DNA from: Chloroflexota bacterium
Lineage (GTDB): Bacteria; Chloroflexota; Anaerolineae; Anaerolineales; E44-bin32
Assembly: GCA_022561215.1 (NCBI GenBank)
Contig: JADFRQ010000018.1
Span: 4,419 to 52,655, forward strand
Direction of reading: 5' to 3'
Length of the DNA: 48,237 nucleotides
Made by a program: the position numbers and the translations under genes. Of this stretch, positions 18,330 to 27,454 are shown one piece after another. Below the pieces are notes generated by a model that was not told where the DNA came from, made no database searches, and was given only the letters and a program-made list of their open reading frames with translations. Numbering within the stretch: position 1 is the stretch's first letter; every line of letters starts with the position of its first letter.

Positions 18330-18787
18330 AGCGTGAGATCCGGAACCGCAATTTCGAGGCCCAGTTGATGCAAAATATCCGCTTGCATGTCTCCCATCAG
18401 GGCAGCCTCTTCCTCCTGCTGATGATCATATCCCATCAAATGCAAAACCCCGTGAATTGTTAATAATGCGAGTTCAGATTCCAGGGAATGTCCGCCAGAA
18501 TCTGCTTGCATTCGCGCAGTTGGAATACTGATAATCACATCACCGAAATACATTACGCCACTTTCGAGATCAGTCTCACCATCGTGAAAGGCGAGCACAT
18601 CCGTGGGCCAATCAAATCCCCGATAGCGCAAGTTTAAATCTTGAATTACAGAATCATCAACCAAGGCGATAGACAGGCTTCCTGGTTGTGCTTTGATTGT
18701 AGAAAGCGTTTTTTCGCCGATTGCGGACAACCTCTGGCCGATTTTATTATCCCCAAGCTCATTATGAATGTTAACCGCATAGCTCAT
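18326..18787 (-). CDS. ybeY: Endoribonuclease YbeY (16S rRNA maturation)
   Basis: YbeY is a zinc-dependent endoribonuclease for 16S rRNA 3' maturation and ribosome quality control. The 153-residue product has the signature zinc site HGVLHLMGYDH and the upstream segments RYRGFDWPTDVLAF and YFGDVIIS. It overlaps pgpH by ATGA and dgkA by GTGA, so the three are translationally coupled. Confidence 0.95.
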   Translation of the reverse strand: MSYAVNIHNELGDNKIGQRLSAIGEKTLSTIKAQPGSLSIALVDDSVIQDLNLRYRGFDWPTDVLAFHDGETDLESGVMYFGDVIISIPTARMQADSGGHSLESELALLTIHGVLHLMGYDHQQEEEAALMGDMQADILHQLGLEIAVPDLTL

Positions 18788-20940
18788 GTTTCCTCCACTT
18801 GAGGAGTGCTTGTGGATGGGAGGCCGTCTTCCTGAAGAAGGACTTGCGCACTCTCTTTCAAGGGATAGGGAATCCTGGAATGATATATTCCTTTGAGAGT
18901 GGATACGAAGGATCGACGTATCGTGTCTAAATCTCTTAACGTTAAATCAACATGATCAAGCTGATTTTGTTCCAATCGATTCTCAATTACCCAACGGACG
19001 ATCTTGTCAATTTCCTTCTTATTTTTTGGTGCTTCTGCGCGTGCTTTGGCTTCGGTTCCGTCGGCGAGCATGAGCAAGGCGGTTTCTTTCGATTGGGGTT
19101 TCGGACCTGGATATTGAAAATCAGAGCGATCAACCTTTGATTCATCACCATTCGCCGTATCAAGAGCCATTTGATACTGGTAAGAAGTTTGCAGGGTCCC
19201 ATGATGTTCGGCGATAAAGGCCTGGATATTTTTAGGAAGCCTGTATTTTTGGGCAAGCTCTAATCCCGCGCGAACATGTTCAATGATTACGCCGGCGCTT
19301 GTGGTGGGATCGAGCTGCTCATGGACATTATGTCCGGGCACTTGATTCTCAATGTAGTACTCTGGCCTTAATGATTTGCCTGCGTCGTGATACAAAGCGC
19401 CCACACGAGTTAATAATGCATTGGCTTTCACCGCTCGCGCCGCTTGTTCAGCGAGATTAGCTACTTGCAGACTGTGTTGATAGGTGCCAGGAGAATTTCT
19501 CAAAATCATTTGCTGCAACGGATGATCTGGTCGACCCAGTTCGATTAATTGCAGACTGGTCGTGATCCCCAGAAGGTTGCCGATGAGAAGCAGAAGTCCA
19601 AAACCAAGGCTTGCTGATAACAGGCCGCTCACTCCTGCTGCCGCGAGCAGCGAGATTTTACCGATTAAATCGGTTGCGGGGTCTGGAATACGGAAAACGA
19701 TAACGATTGCAATCGCACCCATCGCCGCCGAGAATCCTGCCCAGAAAAATGTGCCCAGTCGCTCGGCGCGACCGATGACCAACGCCGCCAGCGAACCGCT
19801 GAGCATGAAGTACAAGGCAAGCTCGAGACCGCGCGAGGCCAGGAATCCGGCCAACGCACCGGTGATTACGGCAATAAGAATCCCGGCTCCAGGGCCGATG
19901 AGGGTAGCAAGGATCAAAGGCAGCAGTGCAGCTGGAAAGATATAGGGCAAGATTGTCCTGCCCGGGATCATGAGCTGCAATCCGAATGCGGCCACCACAA
20001 TCAATATTCCAAAGGTGGCCAGCAAACGAATATCCTGAAGACGATCGGGATGGATTTTAACCATGTAGAGCACGAATAAACTTCCCAGAAGGCCTACGAA
20101 AATCGTGCGGATAGCAACCTCACTCCAGGGCTCGGGAGTCTTTAATAACCCGAATTCTTGCAGCGCTTCGATGTGCAGGGCCGAAACAACCTCACCTCTG
20201 CTGACGATGGTTTCACCGGCAAAATAAGTGTTGACTACGCTGGCGATATTACGTCGCGCCGCCTCGCGCGCGGTTTGAGTTGCTTCGAGGTTGAATTTCG
20301 AATTAGGAGCAACGAAAGGAGTTGCAAGCGTGACCACCAGGCTAGCTTGTTCTTCCGTAAGTGATATTCCCACCAAAGCAGGAATGGCTCGACGCGCTTC
20401 TTCACTTTCGTCTTCCCGGATTTCACTTCGCAGCACTTGTCCCAGTACATTAATGGTTTCCAACCGGACAACCTGCCATCTTACTTCCTGAAGATCGAGC
20501 AATTTTTGAGCAGTAATCGAATCAATACGCACATCGACAATGGCTGCCATATCCGATAAGCGTTGCTCATTCGTGGCGTATTCATCTTCGCGGAGAGTTT
20601 CGATATACACGAGAACACCGCGCAATTGCTCAACTTGCTGTCGTGCAATGCTTCCGTCGGGTGGATCGTATTCGTCTTCAACAGCACTTGCGGCTTCGTC
20701 ACGCGCAATTTTGGTTAATACAGCACTCGTGTAAAAATGATCAAGCGGAGCGAGAATGTCTTGGGTTCCAACGTCATTTACCTCCAAAACAACACCCGCC
20801 TGAGCTGAAAAATCAGGGAGAGAAAGCGCCAGCACTACTCCTACGAGTGGCAGGAGTAAAAGTATCCATAATCTGGCGGAAATCAAATAATCGCTAAACT
20901 TTTTTTGCAGTGATAATCCTGGAGAGGAATCTTCTTCCAT
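18784..20940 (-). CDS. pgpH: 7TM-HD (PgpH-type) membrane phosphodiesterase, likely for c-di-AMP
   Basis: The 718-residue protein has one N-terminal membrane segment (about 25-45), an extracytoplasmic 7TMR-HDED domain (about 50-275), a block of seven hydrophobic segments (about 280-480), then a cytoplasmic HD domain. The HD metal ligands appear in GTYQHSLQVANL, LYHDAGK, IIEHVR, EHHGT and LMLADGTEAKAR. Characterised PgpH proteins hydrolyse cyclic di-AMP; the substrate here is inferred. It lies 8 bases downstream of yqeY and overlaps ybeY. Firmicutes carry phoH-pgpH(yqfF)-ybeY-dgkA in the same order, but phoH is missing here. Confidence 0.93.
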   Translation of the reverse strand: MEEDSSPGLSLQKKFSDYLISARLWILLLLPLVGVVLALSLPDFSAQAGVVLEVNDVGTQDILAPLDHFYTSAVLTKIARDEAASAVEDEYDPPDGSIARQQVEQLRGVLVYIETLREDEYATNEQRLSDMAAIVDVRIDSITAQKLLDLQEVRWQVVRLETINVLGQVLRSEIREDESEEARRAIPALVGISLTEEQASLVVTLATPFVAPNSKFNLEATQTAREAARRNIASVVNTYFAGETIVSRGEVVSALHIEALQEFGLLKTPEPWSEVAIRTIFVGLLGSLFVLYMVKIHPDRLQDIRLLATFGILIVVAAFGLQLMIPGRTILPYIFPAALLPLILATLIGPGAGILIAVITGALAGFLASRGLELALYFMLSGSLAALVIGRAERLGTFFWAGFSAAMGAIAIVIVFRIPDPATDLIGKISLLAAAGVSGLLSASLGFGLLLLIGNLLGITTSLQLIELGRPDHPLQQMILRNSPGTYQHSLQVANLAEQAARAVKANALLTRVGALYHDAGKSLRPEYYIENQVPGHNVHEQLDPTTSAGVIIEHVRAGLELAQKYRLPKNIQAFIAEHHGTLQTSYQYQMALDTANGDESKVDRSDFQYPGPKPQSKETALLMLADGTEAKARAEAPKNKKEIDKIVRWVIENRLEQNQLDHVDLTLRDLDTIRRSFVSTLKGIYHSRIPYPLKESAQVLLQEDGLPSTSTPQVEET

Positions 20941-20948
20941 TCGAAACC

Positions 20949-21404
20949 TTACACTTCCGAGAGCAAATTTCTAACCATGCCACTGACCGTCTTGCCCTCA
21001 GCACGGCCTTGAACGCGAGGCATGATGACTTTCATTACCTTACCCATCTCTTCAATTCCCAGTGCGGAGGTTTCGTCGATCGCGACTCTGACCATAGACT
21101 CAAGATCTTTTTCTGAGATTGGTTGGGGCAGATAGGTTTTAAGAAATGATAGTTCCTTCTGGAGTACGGGAATCAAATCTGAGCGGCTCGCCTTTTCGGC
21201 CTCCGCGATCGATTCACGCCGCATCTTCGCCTGTTTTTCGAAAAGTGCGAGCATCTCCTGCTCATTTAATTCACCTTTTTTATCAATTTCGGCGAGCTTA
21301 ATTTCGGTAAGTATGATTCGCAGTGTATTTCGATCGATTACGTTGCCTGACCGAATCGCATCATGCAAAGACTCTTCAAGCTCGGATTTGTTGATATTTT
21401 TCAT
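20949..21404 (-). CDS. yqeY: GatB/YqeY domain protein
   Basis: The 151-residue helical protein matches the stand-alone YqeY family, related to the C-terminal tRNA-binding part of GatB; its role is not established. Recognisable parts are the helical IDRNTLRIILTEIKLAEIDK start, the LSFLKTYLPQPISEKDL hinge and the MGKVMKVIMPRVQGRAEG segment, which is highly conserved in this family. It heads the yqeY-pgpH-ybeY-dgkA group. The ribosome binding site upstream of ATG 21404 is weak. Confidence 0.93.
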   Translation of the reverse strand: MKNINKSELEESLHDAIRSGNVIDRNTLRIILTEIKLAEIDKKGELNEQEMLALFEKQAKMRRESIAEAEKASRSDLIPVLQKELSFLKTYLPQPISEKDLESMVRVAIDETSALGIEEMGKVMKVIMPRVQGRAEGKTVSGMVRNLLSEV

Positions 21405-21684
21405 ATTTTTCTACTTCAGCGACTTTGCGCAATCCTTTTATACCAGAGTTGTGAAGAACAATGCAAACTGAAACCCCGGGAGCTGCGAGCACATATTCTA
21501 CTCGAGATCGCTGGAGATAATGCGCCAATATCATCACTGAATTAAGCTTGTCCTATCAATTTTGTCTTGCAGGGATGGTCCGGAGGGGGTTCATCAACGA
21601 CTATTTCCAGGGAGGGGTGGCCCTTTGAGGTTTTTCTAACGGAATTTTTTAAGGTTTCTGGCGAGGGTGATGCCTGCAATGGAA

Positions 21685-22962
21685 CTAGACAAGTTGCCCA
21701 TGCAATACGCCTTTATCAGCCGCAAGCACTCGGATTGGCGTAATGCGATTCCATATATTCTGAGGAACGGTCGCTTGAACACGCAAATAATTATCGGTGA
21801 GACCTTTTACTTCCCAGCCGTTTATCCCGAGTGCGGTAGCGCTTTCCCAGAGGGCATTGAGAGTTTTCCCCAGGAATTGATTTAAGTAAACTTCCGAAGA
21901 TTTCTCGATTGCCTCGCGAACCTTGCGGCTGCGCTCTCGCGCTACTTGTTGTGGTACTTTGTTTGTTAATAGGGCCGCGGCTGTGCCTTTGCGTGCCGAG
22001 TATGGAAATACATGGGCTCCCGCGAAATTCATTTTTTGAATATAAGTCAGGCTTTCATCGAATTCGGCCTCCGTTTCACCCGGAAAACCAACAATGATAT
22101 CCGTAGTTACGGCTAAGCCAGGAATTCGTTTTCGAGCTTCATCGAGCAAGGCTGCATAACGCTCCGGAGTGATCGGTCTTGCCATACGTCTGAGCGTAGC
22201 AGCCGATCCAGATTGCAGTGGCAAATGCAGGTGGCGGCACATCCGCCGATCATCCCAAAGATCAAAAAAATTGGGCGGAAGTAGCCAGGGTTCCAACGAG
22301 GAAAGTCGCAACCGAGAGATGGAGGACAGTGAAAGTATTTGTATCACCAGATGACGAAGATCGATCGTAGGCTGTAAGTCTCTGCCATACCCGGTCAACT
22401 GTACTCCGGTAAGCACAGCTTCCTGCGCGCCTCCCTGAACGGCGGATTCTATTTCCGAGATAATACGCATAATCGGGATGCTTCTCGAGGCACCCCGTGC
22501 AACTTTTATTAAACAAAATGTACAGTGGTTATCGCATCCATCTTGGGCTTTGATAAATGCCCGTGTACGCATCCTAATCCCAGGAATGGGCTCCCGTTCG
22601 AGCGGCTCCCGATCAAAATACTCTTCGTCGAGGCCGAGCACCATTTCCACGAGCCGGTCTTTGTGTTGATTGTCAATTACCATTTTCACCCCGGGCATCA
22701 CCGAGGCATGGGAAGGCGCTAAAGTGCTCCAGCATCCGGTAAGAACAATCTGCGCCTTCGGATTATCGCGATGAGCCCGGCGGGTTTTGCTGCGCGAATC
22801 GGCAGCCGCAGACGTTGTCACGGTACAGGTATTGATCACTACCATGTCACTGTCTTCGGCCGCGGCGACCAGGCGGTGCCCGGCCAAACGAAACCTATTG
22901 CCAAAGCGTTCAATTTCGCTTTGATTTAATTTGCAACCGACACTATCCAGATGGATATTCAT
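21685..22962 (-). CDS. mtaB: MtaB-type tRNA t6A37 methylthiotransferase (radical SAM)
   Basis: MtaB adds a methylthio group to t6A37 of tRNAs. The product (425 residues from ATG 22962) has an N-terminal MTTase domain with three cysteines (VGCKLN, NTCTVT, TGCWS), a radical SAM domain with CDNHCTFC, the downstream LTGVQLTGYG motif, and a C-terminal TRAM-like domain. The pattern favours MtaB over MiaB and RimO. In-frame TTG codons 2 and 4 codons further upstream are also possible starts, the nearer with AAGG at a 7-base distance. Confidence 0.9.
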   Translation of the reverse strand: MNIHLDSVGCKLNQSEIERFGNRFRLAGHRLVAAAEDSDMVVINTCTVTTSAAADSRSKTRRAHRDNPKAQIVLTGCWSTLAPSHASVMPGVKMVIDNQHKDRLVEMVLGLDEEYFDREPLEREPIPGIRMRTRAFIKAQDGCDNHCTFCLIKVARGASRSIPIMRIISEIESAVQGGAQEAVLTGVQLTGYGRDLQPTIDLRHLVIQILSLSSISRLRLSSLEPWLLPPNFFDLWDDRRMCRHLHLPLQSGSAATLRRMARPITPERYAALLDEARKRIPGLAVTTDIIVGFPGETEAEFDESLTYIQKMNFAGAHVFPYSARKGTAAALLTNKVPQQVARERSRKVREAIEKSSEVYLNQFLGKTLNALWESATALGINGWEVKGLTDNYLRVQATVPQNIWNRITPIRVLAADKGVLHGQLV

Positions 22963-23003
22963 GAGCAATGTCAATCCTTCCCTGTTAGTAGCAACTCTCG
23001 GAA

Positions 23004-23681
23004 TTATGGATTAGCGACGACAAAATCGTCAAATTCAATTTCGACGCCGGGTAAATCATAGGTACCTGCAATCAGACCAACATCGCCTGTCGTACTTAAT
23101 GCGCCATTAACTTCTTCGATTATGTGTCCATTCACACTCAGGCTCAATTTATCGCCAACACATTCGATACGCAGCGCGTTTAAACCATCACCAAGATTAA
23201 TAAAATCGCTGGGCAGCATGCTTTCGCCAGTTAGCAGTGATCGCTCACCCGCGGCATAGACTCCAATTCCGGCATATCCATCACTTGATATTAAAAAGAA
23301 GTAAAAGTTATCTGGGTCTACATAGCGACAAATAACCCCGTATACGTTATCGTCAGAACCGTCCAGTTTTCTGGCATTGACACTAATGATGACATCGGAA
23401 AAGGCCAGTCGGGGGATAGACCATGCCTCTGTGTCGGCATCAAAAACACTGATGCGATAAGCATTAGCGACGTAATCGGCAGTGTATGTCGCGTCAGAAT
23501 ATTGATCCCAACCGCTTTGGGCAGAAGAGAAGGTGTCTTGAAAAAGGATAGAACCTGATTCGTCAGGAAGTTGCCCCAAATTGCAGCCCGTTCCAAGAAC
23601 AATAAGAAGCAGAGGCAGCCCGAGCAAATTGCGCTTTCCCCGAGTCGATTTTGCGGATATTGTATCCCACCTATTTCTCAA
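23004..23681 (-). CDS. Predicted secreted lipoprotein with a lectin/laminin-G-like domain
   Basis: I do not recognise a named family. After a basic N-terminal stretch comes a hydrophobic segment (LLGLPLLLIVLGTGC) ending in a cysteine that fits a lipoprotein signal, although the residue three before the cysteine is Gly rather than the preferred Leu. The remaining 190 residues are beta-rich (LFQDTFSSAQSGWDQY start, CRYVDPDNFYFFLIS, NALRIECVGDKLSLSVNG, VEIEFDDFVV end), like the concanavalin/DUF1080-type jelly-roll found in exported Chloroflexota proteins. I chose TTG 23681, which has GGAG six bases upstream; a TTG four codons earlier is possible. Confidence 0.7.
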   Translation of the reverse strand: MRNRWDTISAKSTRGKRNLLGLPLLLIVLGTGCNLGQLPDESGSILFQDTFSSAQSGWDQYSDATYTADYVANAYRISVFDADTEAWSIPRLAFSDVIISVNARKLDGSDDNVYGVICRYVDPDNFYFFLISSDGYAGIGVYAAGERSLLTGESMLPSDFINLGDGLNALRIECVGDKLSLSVNGHIIEEVNGALSTTGDVGLIAGTYDLPGVEIEFDDFVVANP

Positions 23682-23747
23682 GGTTAACTCCAAGTATTAA
23701 AGGCCTTAACTTTGGCCTGCAGCGATGGTCTTGAAGCAGGCCATCCA

Positions 23748-25160
23748 CTATTGCAATGTTTCCAGCGTGCGACGCGCCAATTGCCCAACGACACTTTCAG
23801 GATCGAGAATCACCGCCATCTCAAATGAAACGATCGAGGATTGCATATCAAGCTGCGCTGCATAGTACAGACCAAGATGATAATGTGTTGAAGCGAAACC
23901 AGAGTCAATCGCCAGTGCTCGAAATAAAAATCGCCCGGCAAATTCAAGATCGCCCAACAGATAATAGGAGTAGCCTAAAGTGTCAAGAGCAGCGGCACTA
24001 TCGGGGGCCAGTGCCGCTGCATTTCTCGCTGCCGGAAGTCCGATATTCAAGACATCAAAATTATTTTGTGAGCTTGATTGCGCTAGAAGCAGCCATAAAT
24101 TAGGATCTTTTGGAGCCAACTCCGTGGCCGCGCGATAGAGCTCGATGGCAATATTGATATCGCCGAGGTATTCATAGGTTTGTGCGATCTGGGCCGGGAT
24201 GATAGGGTTGCTAGGATCCAAGACTGCGGCTTGCTCGAGCTCGAATAATGCAAGCTGTGGGGCATTATTTCTGAGCCAATGCACCGCCAAGTTGATGTGG
24301 GGCAATGCTTGTATCGGATCAGCGCGTTCGGCTTGTTTCAGCCAACTCAGGCCATCTTGGCCAAGTTCATCGATTGCCAAACCAAGAAAAGAGAGCGCAT
24401 CGCTGTAGTCGGGCTGAATATCCAGGGCATTTCGAAATGCTTGTGCGGCGAATGACCACTCGAAATTTTTCGCAAAAACTTGGCCGACCTTGGAAAGTGT
24501 AAACTGCATCAGGTTAAGGTGTCTGGAATCCTCAATGGCCTTGATGAGCTCGGCTGTCAATGCCTGATTATCTGCGGAAAGTTCGTCTAGAAGGCGTAAT
24601 TGGATCAAGGCTTGTTCGGGATCGCGTAGCGCAGTTAACGCCGCAAGTTGGAAATGAAGTTCAGGATCGGAATGTGCCAGTGAACTTAAGTGCTCTACAA
24701 CCCTTTCCGCCATACTGAATTTTTCATTATCGACCAAGTGATCAGCTAAATTGTATAAAAAATCCCGCCTTTCTGAACAGAGGTTCTCAGCCTGCTCCCA
24801 GAGCATGAATGCTTCGAGATATTGGCCCATGGCGGCGCGCATTTCAGCGGTTAAACAAAGAATTATCTCCTGGTCTTGATCCCGTTCAGAAAGTGAATTA
24901 AGGTAGGGAATGGCTCTTTCAGGATGATCCGTTGCTAGCGCCGCTTCGGCGGCGATTAACTCGAGGCTCTTGAGGCCGGGGTCAATTAACAGTGCACGAT
25001 CAATATAGTCCAGTGCAGCTTCAGGATCCCCGGAGGCAGCTGCCGTTCTTGCCTTTTCGATGTAAGTGACCAGATTCCGTCGAACAGGGGATGGGCTCAG
25101 AACAAGAAGGACAAGTAAGCCAATTAATATATGTGGGATTCGAGCTCGCAAATATACCAT
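23748..25160 (-). CDS. Membrane-anchored tetratricopeptide repeat protein
   Basis: The product is about 470 residues with one N-terminal membrane segment (IPHILIGLLVLLVLSPS) and then helical TPR repeats to the end. Clear repeat units include GDPEAALDYIDRALLIDPG, a FAAQAFRNALDIQPDYSDAL unit, a LALFELEQAAVLDPSNP unit and the last one, MQSSIVSFEMAVILDPES. TPR arrays bind other proteins; partner and function are unknown. The anchor suggests a membrane-facing scaffold, probably outside. ATG 25160 is chosen over a TTG three codons upstream. Confidence 0.82.
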   Translation of the reverse strand: MVYLRARIPHILIGLLVLLVLSPSPVRRNLVTYIEKARTAAASGDPEAALDYIDRALLIDPGLKSLELIAAEAALATDHPERAIPYLNSLSERDQDQEIILCLTAEMRAAMGQYLEAFMLWEQAENLCSERRDFLYNLADHLVDNEKFSMAERVVEHLSSLAHSDPELHFQLAALTALRDPEQALIQLRLLDELSADNQALTAELIKAIEDSRHLNLMQFTLSKVGQVFAKNFEWSFAAQAFRNALDIQPDYSDALSFLGLAIDELGQDGLSWLKQAERADPIQALPHINLAVHWLRNNAPQLALFELEQAAVLDPSNPIIPAQIAQTYEYLGDINIAIELYRAATELAPKDPNLWLLLAQSSSQNNFDVLNIGLPAARNAAALAPDSAAALDTLGYSYYLLGDLEFAGRFLFRALAIDSGFASTHYHLGLYYAAQLDMQSSIVSFEMAVILDPESVVGQLARRTLETLQ

Positions 25161-25315
25161 TGCGGACAATTCTCTCAGCGATTAAGTGCATTATAGCCCG
25201 CCGATTTTATCTTGCCGAGAACACGTTCCTAGCAGCAGCGCAGCAGATTCAAGAAAAATAGTTGCCGATGAAGTTGGCTTTGTTTTGTACGTGCATTGGC
25301 GGCAGGCTATTATCG

Positions 25316-25321
25316 TATAAT
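25316..25321 (+). promoter_or_regulatory. Perfect -10 box upstream of the acyl-CoA dehydrogenase
   Basis: TATAAT at 25316-25321, 20 bases before the ATG. There is no good -35 at 16-18 bases, so activator help or another start is possible. It would give a short leader with the AGAGGAG ribosome binding site. Confidence 0.4.
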
Positions 25322-25341
25322 CTTTCAGAGGAGCGAATTTT

Positions 25342-26556
25342 ATGGATTTTCGAATAAGCGCAGAGCAAGAATTGGTGCAAAAAATGGTGAAGGATTTTGC
25401 CCAGAGAGAGGTTGCTCCAACGATAAAGGAATGGGATCGCAAACAGGAAATGAAACCTGAAATATTGCCCAGGATGGCGGAGCTCGGCATTCTAGGCGTT
25501 TGTATTCCTGTACGATATGGCGGCCAAGGGATGGATTACCTTACCCTTGGCCTCGTGTGTGAAGAATTGGAGGCCGTCGATACTACGCTGCGCGTCATCA
25601 TGTCCGTGCACACCGGTCTATGCAGCCTTGGAATTTTCCAATGGGGGTCGGAAGATCAAAAACAAAACTTTCTTACTCCTTTAGCCAGCGGAGCTAAATA
25701 TGGCGCATTTGGGTTGACCGAACCTGGGGTTGGCTCGGATGTTGCCAACCTGACAGCATCCGCGAAACTTGATGGTGATGAATATATTCTCAATGGGGAA
25801 AAAACATGGATTTCCCTGGCGACAAAAGCACATACTGTTTTGTGGTTTGCGCGCACCTCCGAAAGCGCGAAACACCCCCACGCGGGCATATGCGCATTTA
25901 TCCTTGATATCGATCGAGATGGAGTAACTACGGGTGACTTGCATGGAAAATTGGGCGTGCGAGCAGGATCGACAGGATGGATTAATTGTCAAGATGTGCG
26001 TATACCCGTTGGAAATCGCCTTGGTGAAGAAGGCGAGGGATTTAAGATTGCCATGTCGTGTTTAGACAATGGCAGGTATACCGTGGCTTCAGGGGCCACA
26101 GGTTTGATACGCGCCTGCCTGGATGCCAGCGTGGCATATGCCAAGGAGCGCCAGGCATTTGGCAAAGCGATCGCTAGTTTTCAACTTGTCCAGCAAAAAA
26201 TTGCGCGCATGGCAAAAGACTACGAAGCTTCGCGCCTTTTGTATATGCAATCAGGTTGGTTGAAAAATCAGGGAATACGCAACACGCGCGAGACCTCGAT
26301 TGCCAAGTGGTTCGCTACGGATGCATCTTTCGAACATGCCTCCGAAGCGATCCAGGTTCATGGTGCATACGGATTTAGTGACGAGTATGATGTCGAACGT
26401 TATATGCGCAACGCCCGTGGAGCAATGATTTACGAAGGATCGAGTGAAATCCAAACATTGATTCAAGCCGGATATGCGCTGGGGTTGCGGGAGGACGCTT
26501 CACTACGGCGGGAACTTCCAGCTTATGATGCCGAATATTGGCTGGCAGAAAAGTAG
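25342..26556 (+). CDS. Acyl-CoA dehydrogenase
   Basis: This FAD enzyme oxidises acyl-CoA to enoyl-CoA and passes electrons to electron-transfer flavoprotein. The 404-residue product shows the family order: N-terminal helical domain, the FGLTEPGVGSDVANL flavin/substrate loop, the KTWISLATKA segment, and the C-terminal domain with AIQVHGAYGFSDEYDVERYMRN (in pieces) and the catalytic-base region MIYEGSSEIQ. AGAGGAG precedes ATG. The etfB-etfA pair downstream encodes its electron acceptor. Chain-length specificity cannot be set; it looks closest to short-chain or glutaryl-type enzymes. Confidence 0.93.
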   Translation: MDFRISAEQELVQKMVKDFAQREVAPTIKEWDRKQEMKPEILPRMAELGILGVCIPVRYGGQGMDYLTLGLVCEELEAVDTTLRVIMSVHTGLCSLGIFQWGSEDQKQNFLTPLASGAKYGAFGLTEPGVGSDVANLTASAKLDGDEYILNGEKTWISLATKAHTVLWFARTSESAKHPHAGICAFILDIDRDGVTTGDLHGKLGVRAGSTGWINCQDVRIPVGNRLGEEGEGFKIAMSCLDNGRYTVASGATGLIRACLDASVAYAKERQAFGKAIASFQLVQQKIARMAKDYEASRLLYMQSGWLKNQGIRNTRETSIAKWFATDASFEHASEAIQVHGAYGFSDEYDVERYMRNARGAMIYEGSSEIQTLIQAGYALGLREDASLRRELPAYDAEYWLAEK

Positions 26557-26680
26557 CCAACGCGTACTTAACGAAATTTAATGAATAGGGAGGATATGTT
26601 GGCTAATTGTCTTGGCATATTTTATTGGGCCACGGAATGGATTAATTCGGAACCATCGAATCATTAAGAAGGAGGATAAA

Positions 26681-27454
26681 TTGAACATCGTGGTTTGCGT
26701 AAAGCAGACACCCGACACCGCAGCGACAATTTCAATCGAAGAGGGAAAAGCTACATGGGGCGATGCTCCTCTGGTGCTTAACCCCTGGGATGAATATGCA
26801 GTTGAACAAGCAATATTAACAAGAGAAGAGCTTGGCGGAAAAGTAACCGCTCTTAGCTTGGGGCCCGAAGAGGCAAGGGAGGCACTAAAACTTGCCTTGG
26901 CGATGGGTTGTGATGAAGCAATTCTAATCAACGATCCTCTTTTTGAAAGCGCCGATACGCTCATCGTTTCCAGGGCACTCGCTGCGGGGATCATGAAGCT
27001 CGGCGAAGTTGAACTTGTCTTCTTCGGTCGCGCCTCGGTCGACAGCGATAGTGGTGTTCTAGGATCACAGACTGCAAGGCGCCTGGGTTGGCCGTCGATC
27101 AGTTGGGCTGCCGCAATTAGCCACCACGAAGGTGCAATCGAAGTGGAGCGTATGATTGATGAGGGTCGCCAAGTTGTTCGCAGTTCATTGCCTGCTGTAA
27201 TTAGTGTAGTGAAAGAGATTAACGAACCGCGCTACCCTTCCTTTATGGGTATTAGGAAGGCTTCAAAGGCCGAGATACCAACATGGTCGGCTGAAAGTAT
27301 AGGAATCGATGGATCACTATCTCCAGCCGTTACGTGGCCTGAAATGTTTGCCCCGCAGGTGAAAAGCGCGGAATGTGAATTTATTGCAGGCCAGTCCGCT
27401 CAGGAAATTGCAGAAGGGCTTGCTGATCGATTAATAGCCGAGAAGGTGATTTGA
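26681..27454 (+). CDS. etfB: Electron transfer flavoprotein beta subunit EtfB
   Basis: EtfB pairs with EtfA to carry electrons from acyl-CoA dehydrogenases to the membrane quinone pool. The 257-residue product opens with NIVVCVKQTPDTAATI, has LNPWDEYAVEQA and GCDEAILINDP, and the AMP-binding region with LVFFGRASVDSDSG. The start is TTG 26681 with AAGGAGG at ideal distance; an ORF extension of 23 codons upstream has no comparable site. Its TGA shares one base with the ATG of etfA. Confidence 0.93.
   Translation: MNIVVCVKQTPDTAATISIEEGKATWGDAPLVLNPWDEYAVEQAILTREELGGKVTALSLGPEEAREALKLALAMGCDEAILINDPLFESADTLIVSRALAAGIMKLGEVELVFFGRASVDSDSGVLGSQTARRLGWPSISWAAAISHHEGAIEVERMIDEGRQVVRSSLPAVISVVKEINEPRYPSFMGIRKASKAEIPTWSAESIGIDGSLSPAVTWPEMFAPQVKSAECEFIAGQSAQEIAEGLADRLIAEKVI

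Noticed and set aside
21545-21680. Possible minus-strand frame of about 45 codons between mtaB and yqeY
   Set aside because: The composition is fairly protein-like but there is no ATG or GTG start and no ribosome binding site; it does not look like ribosomal protein S21, which often precedes yqeY.
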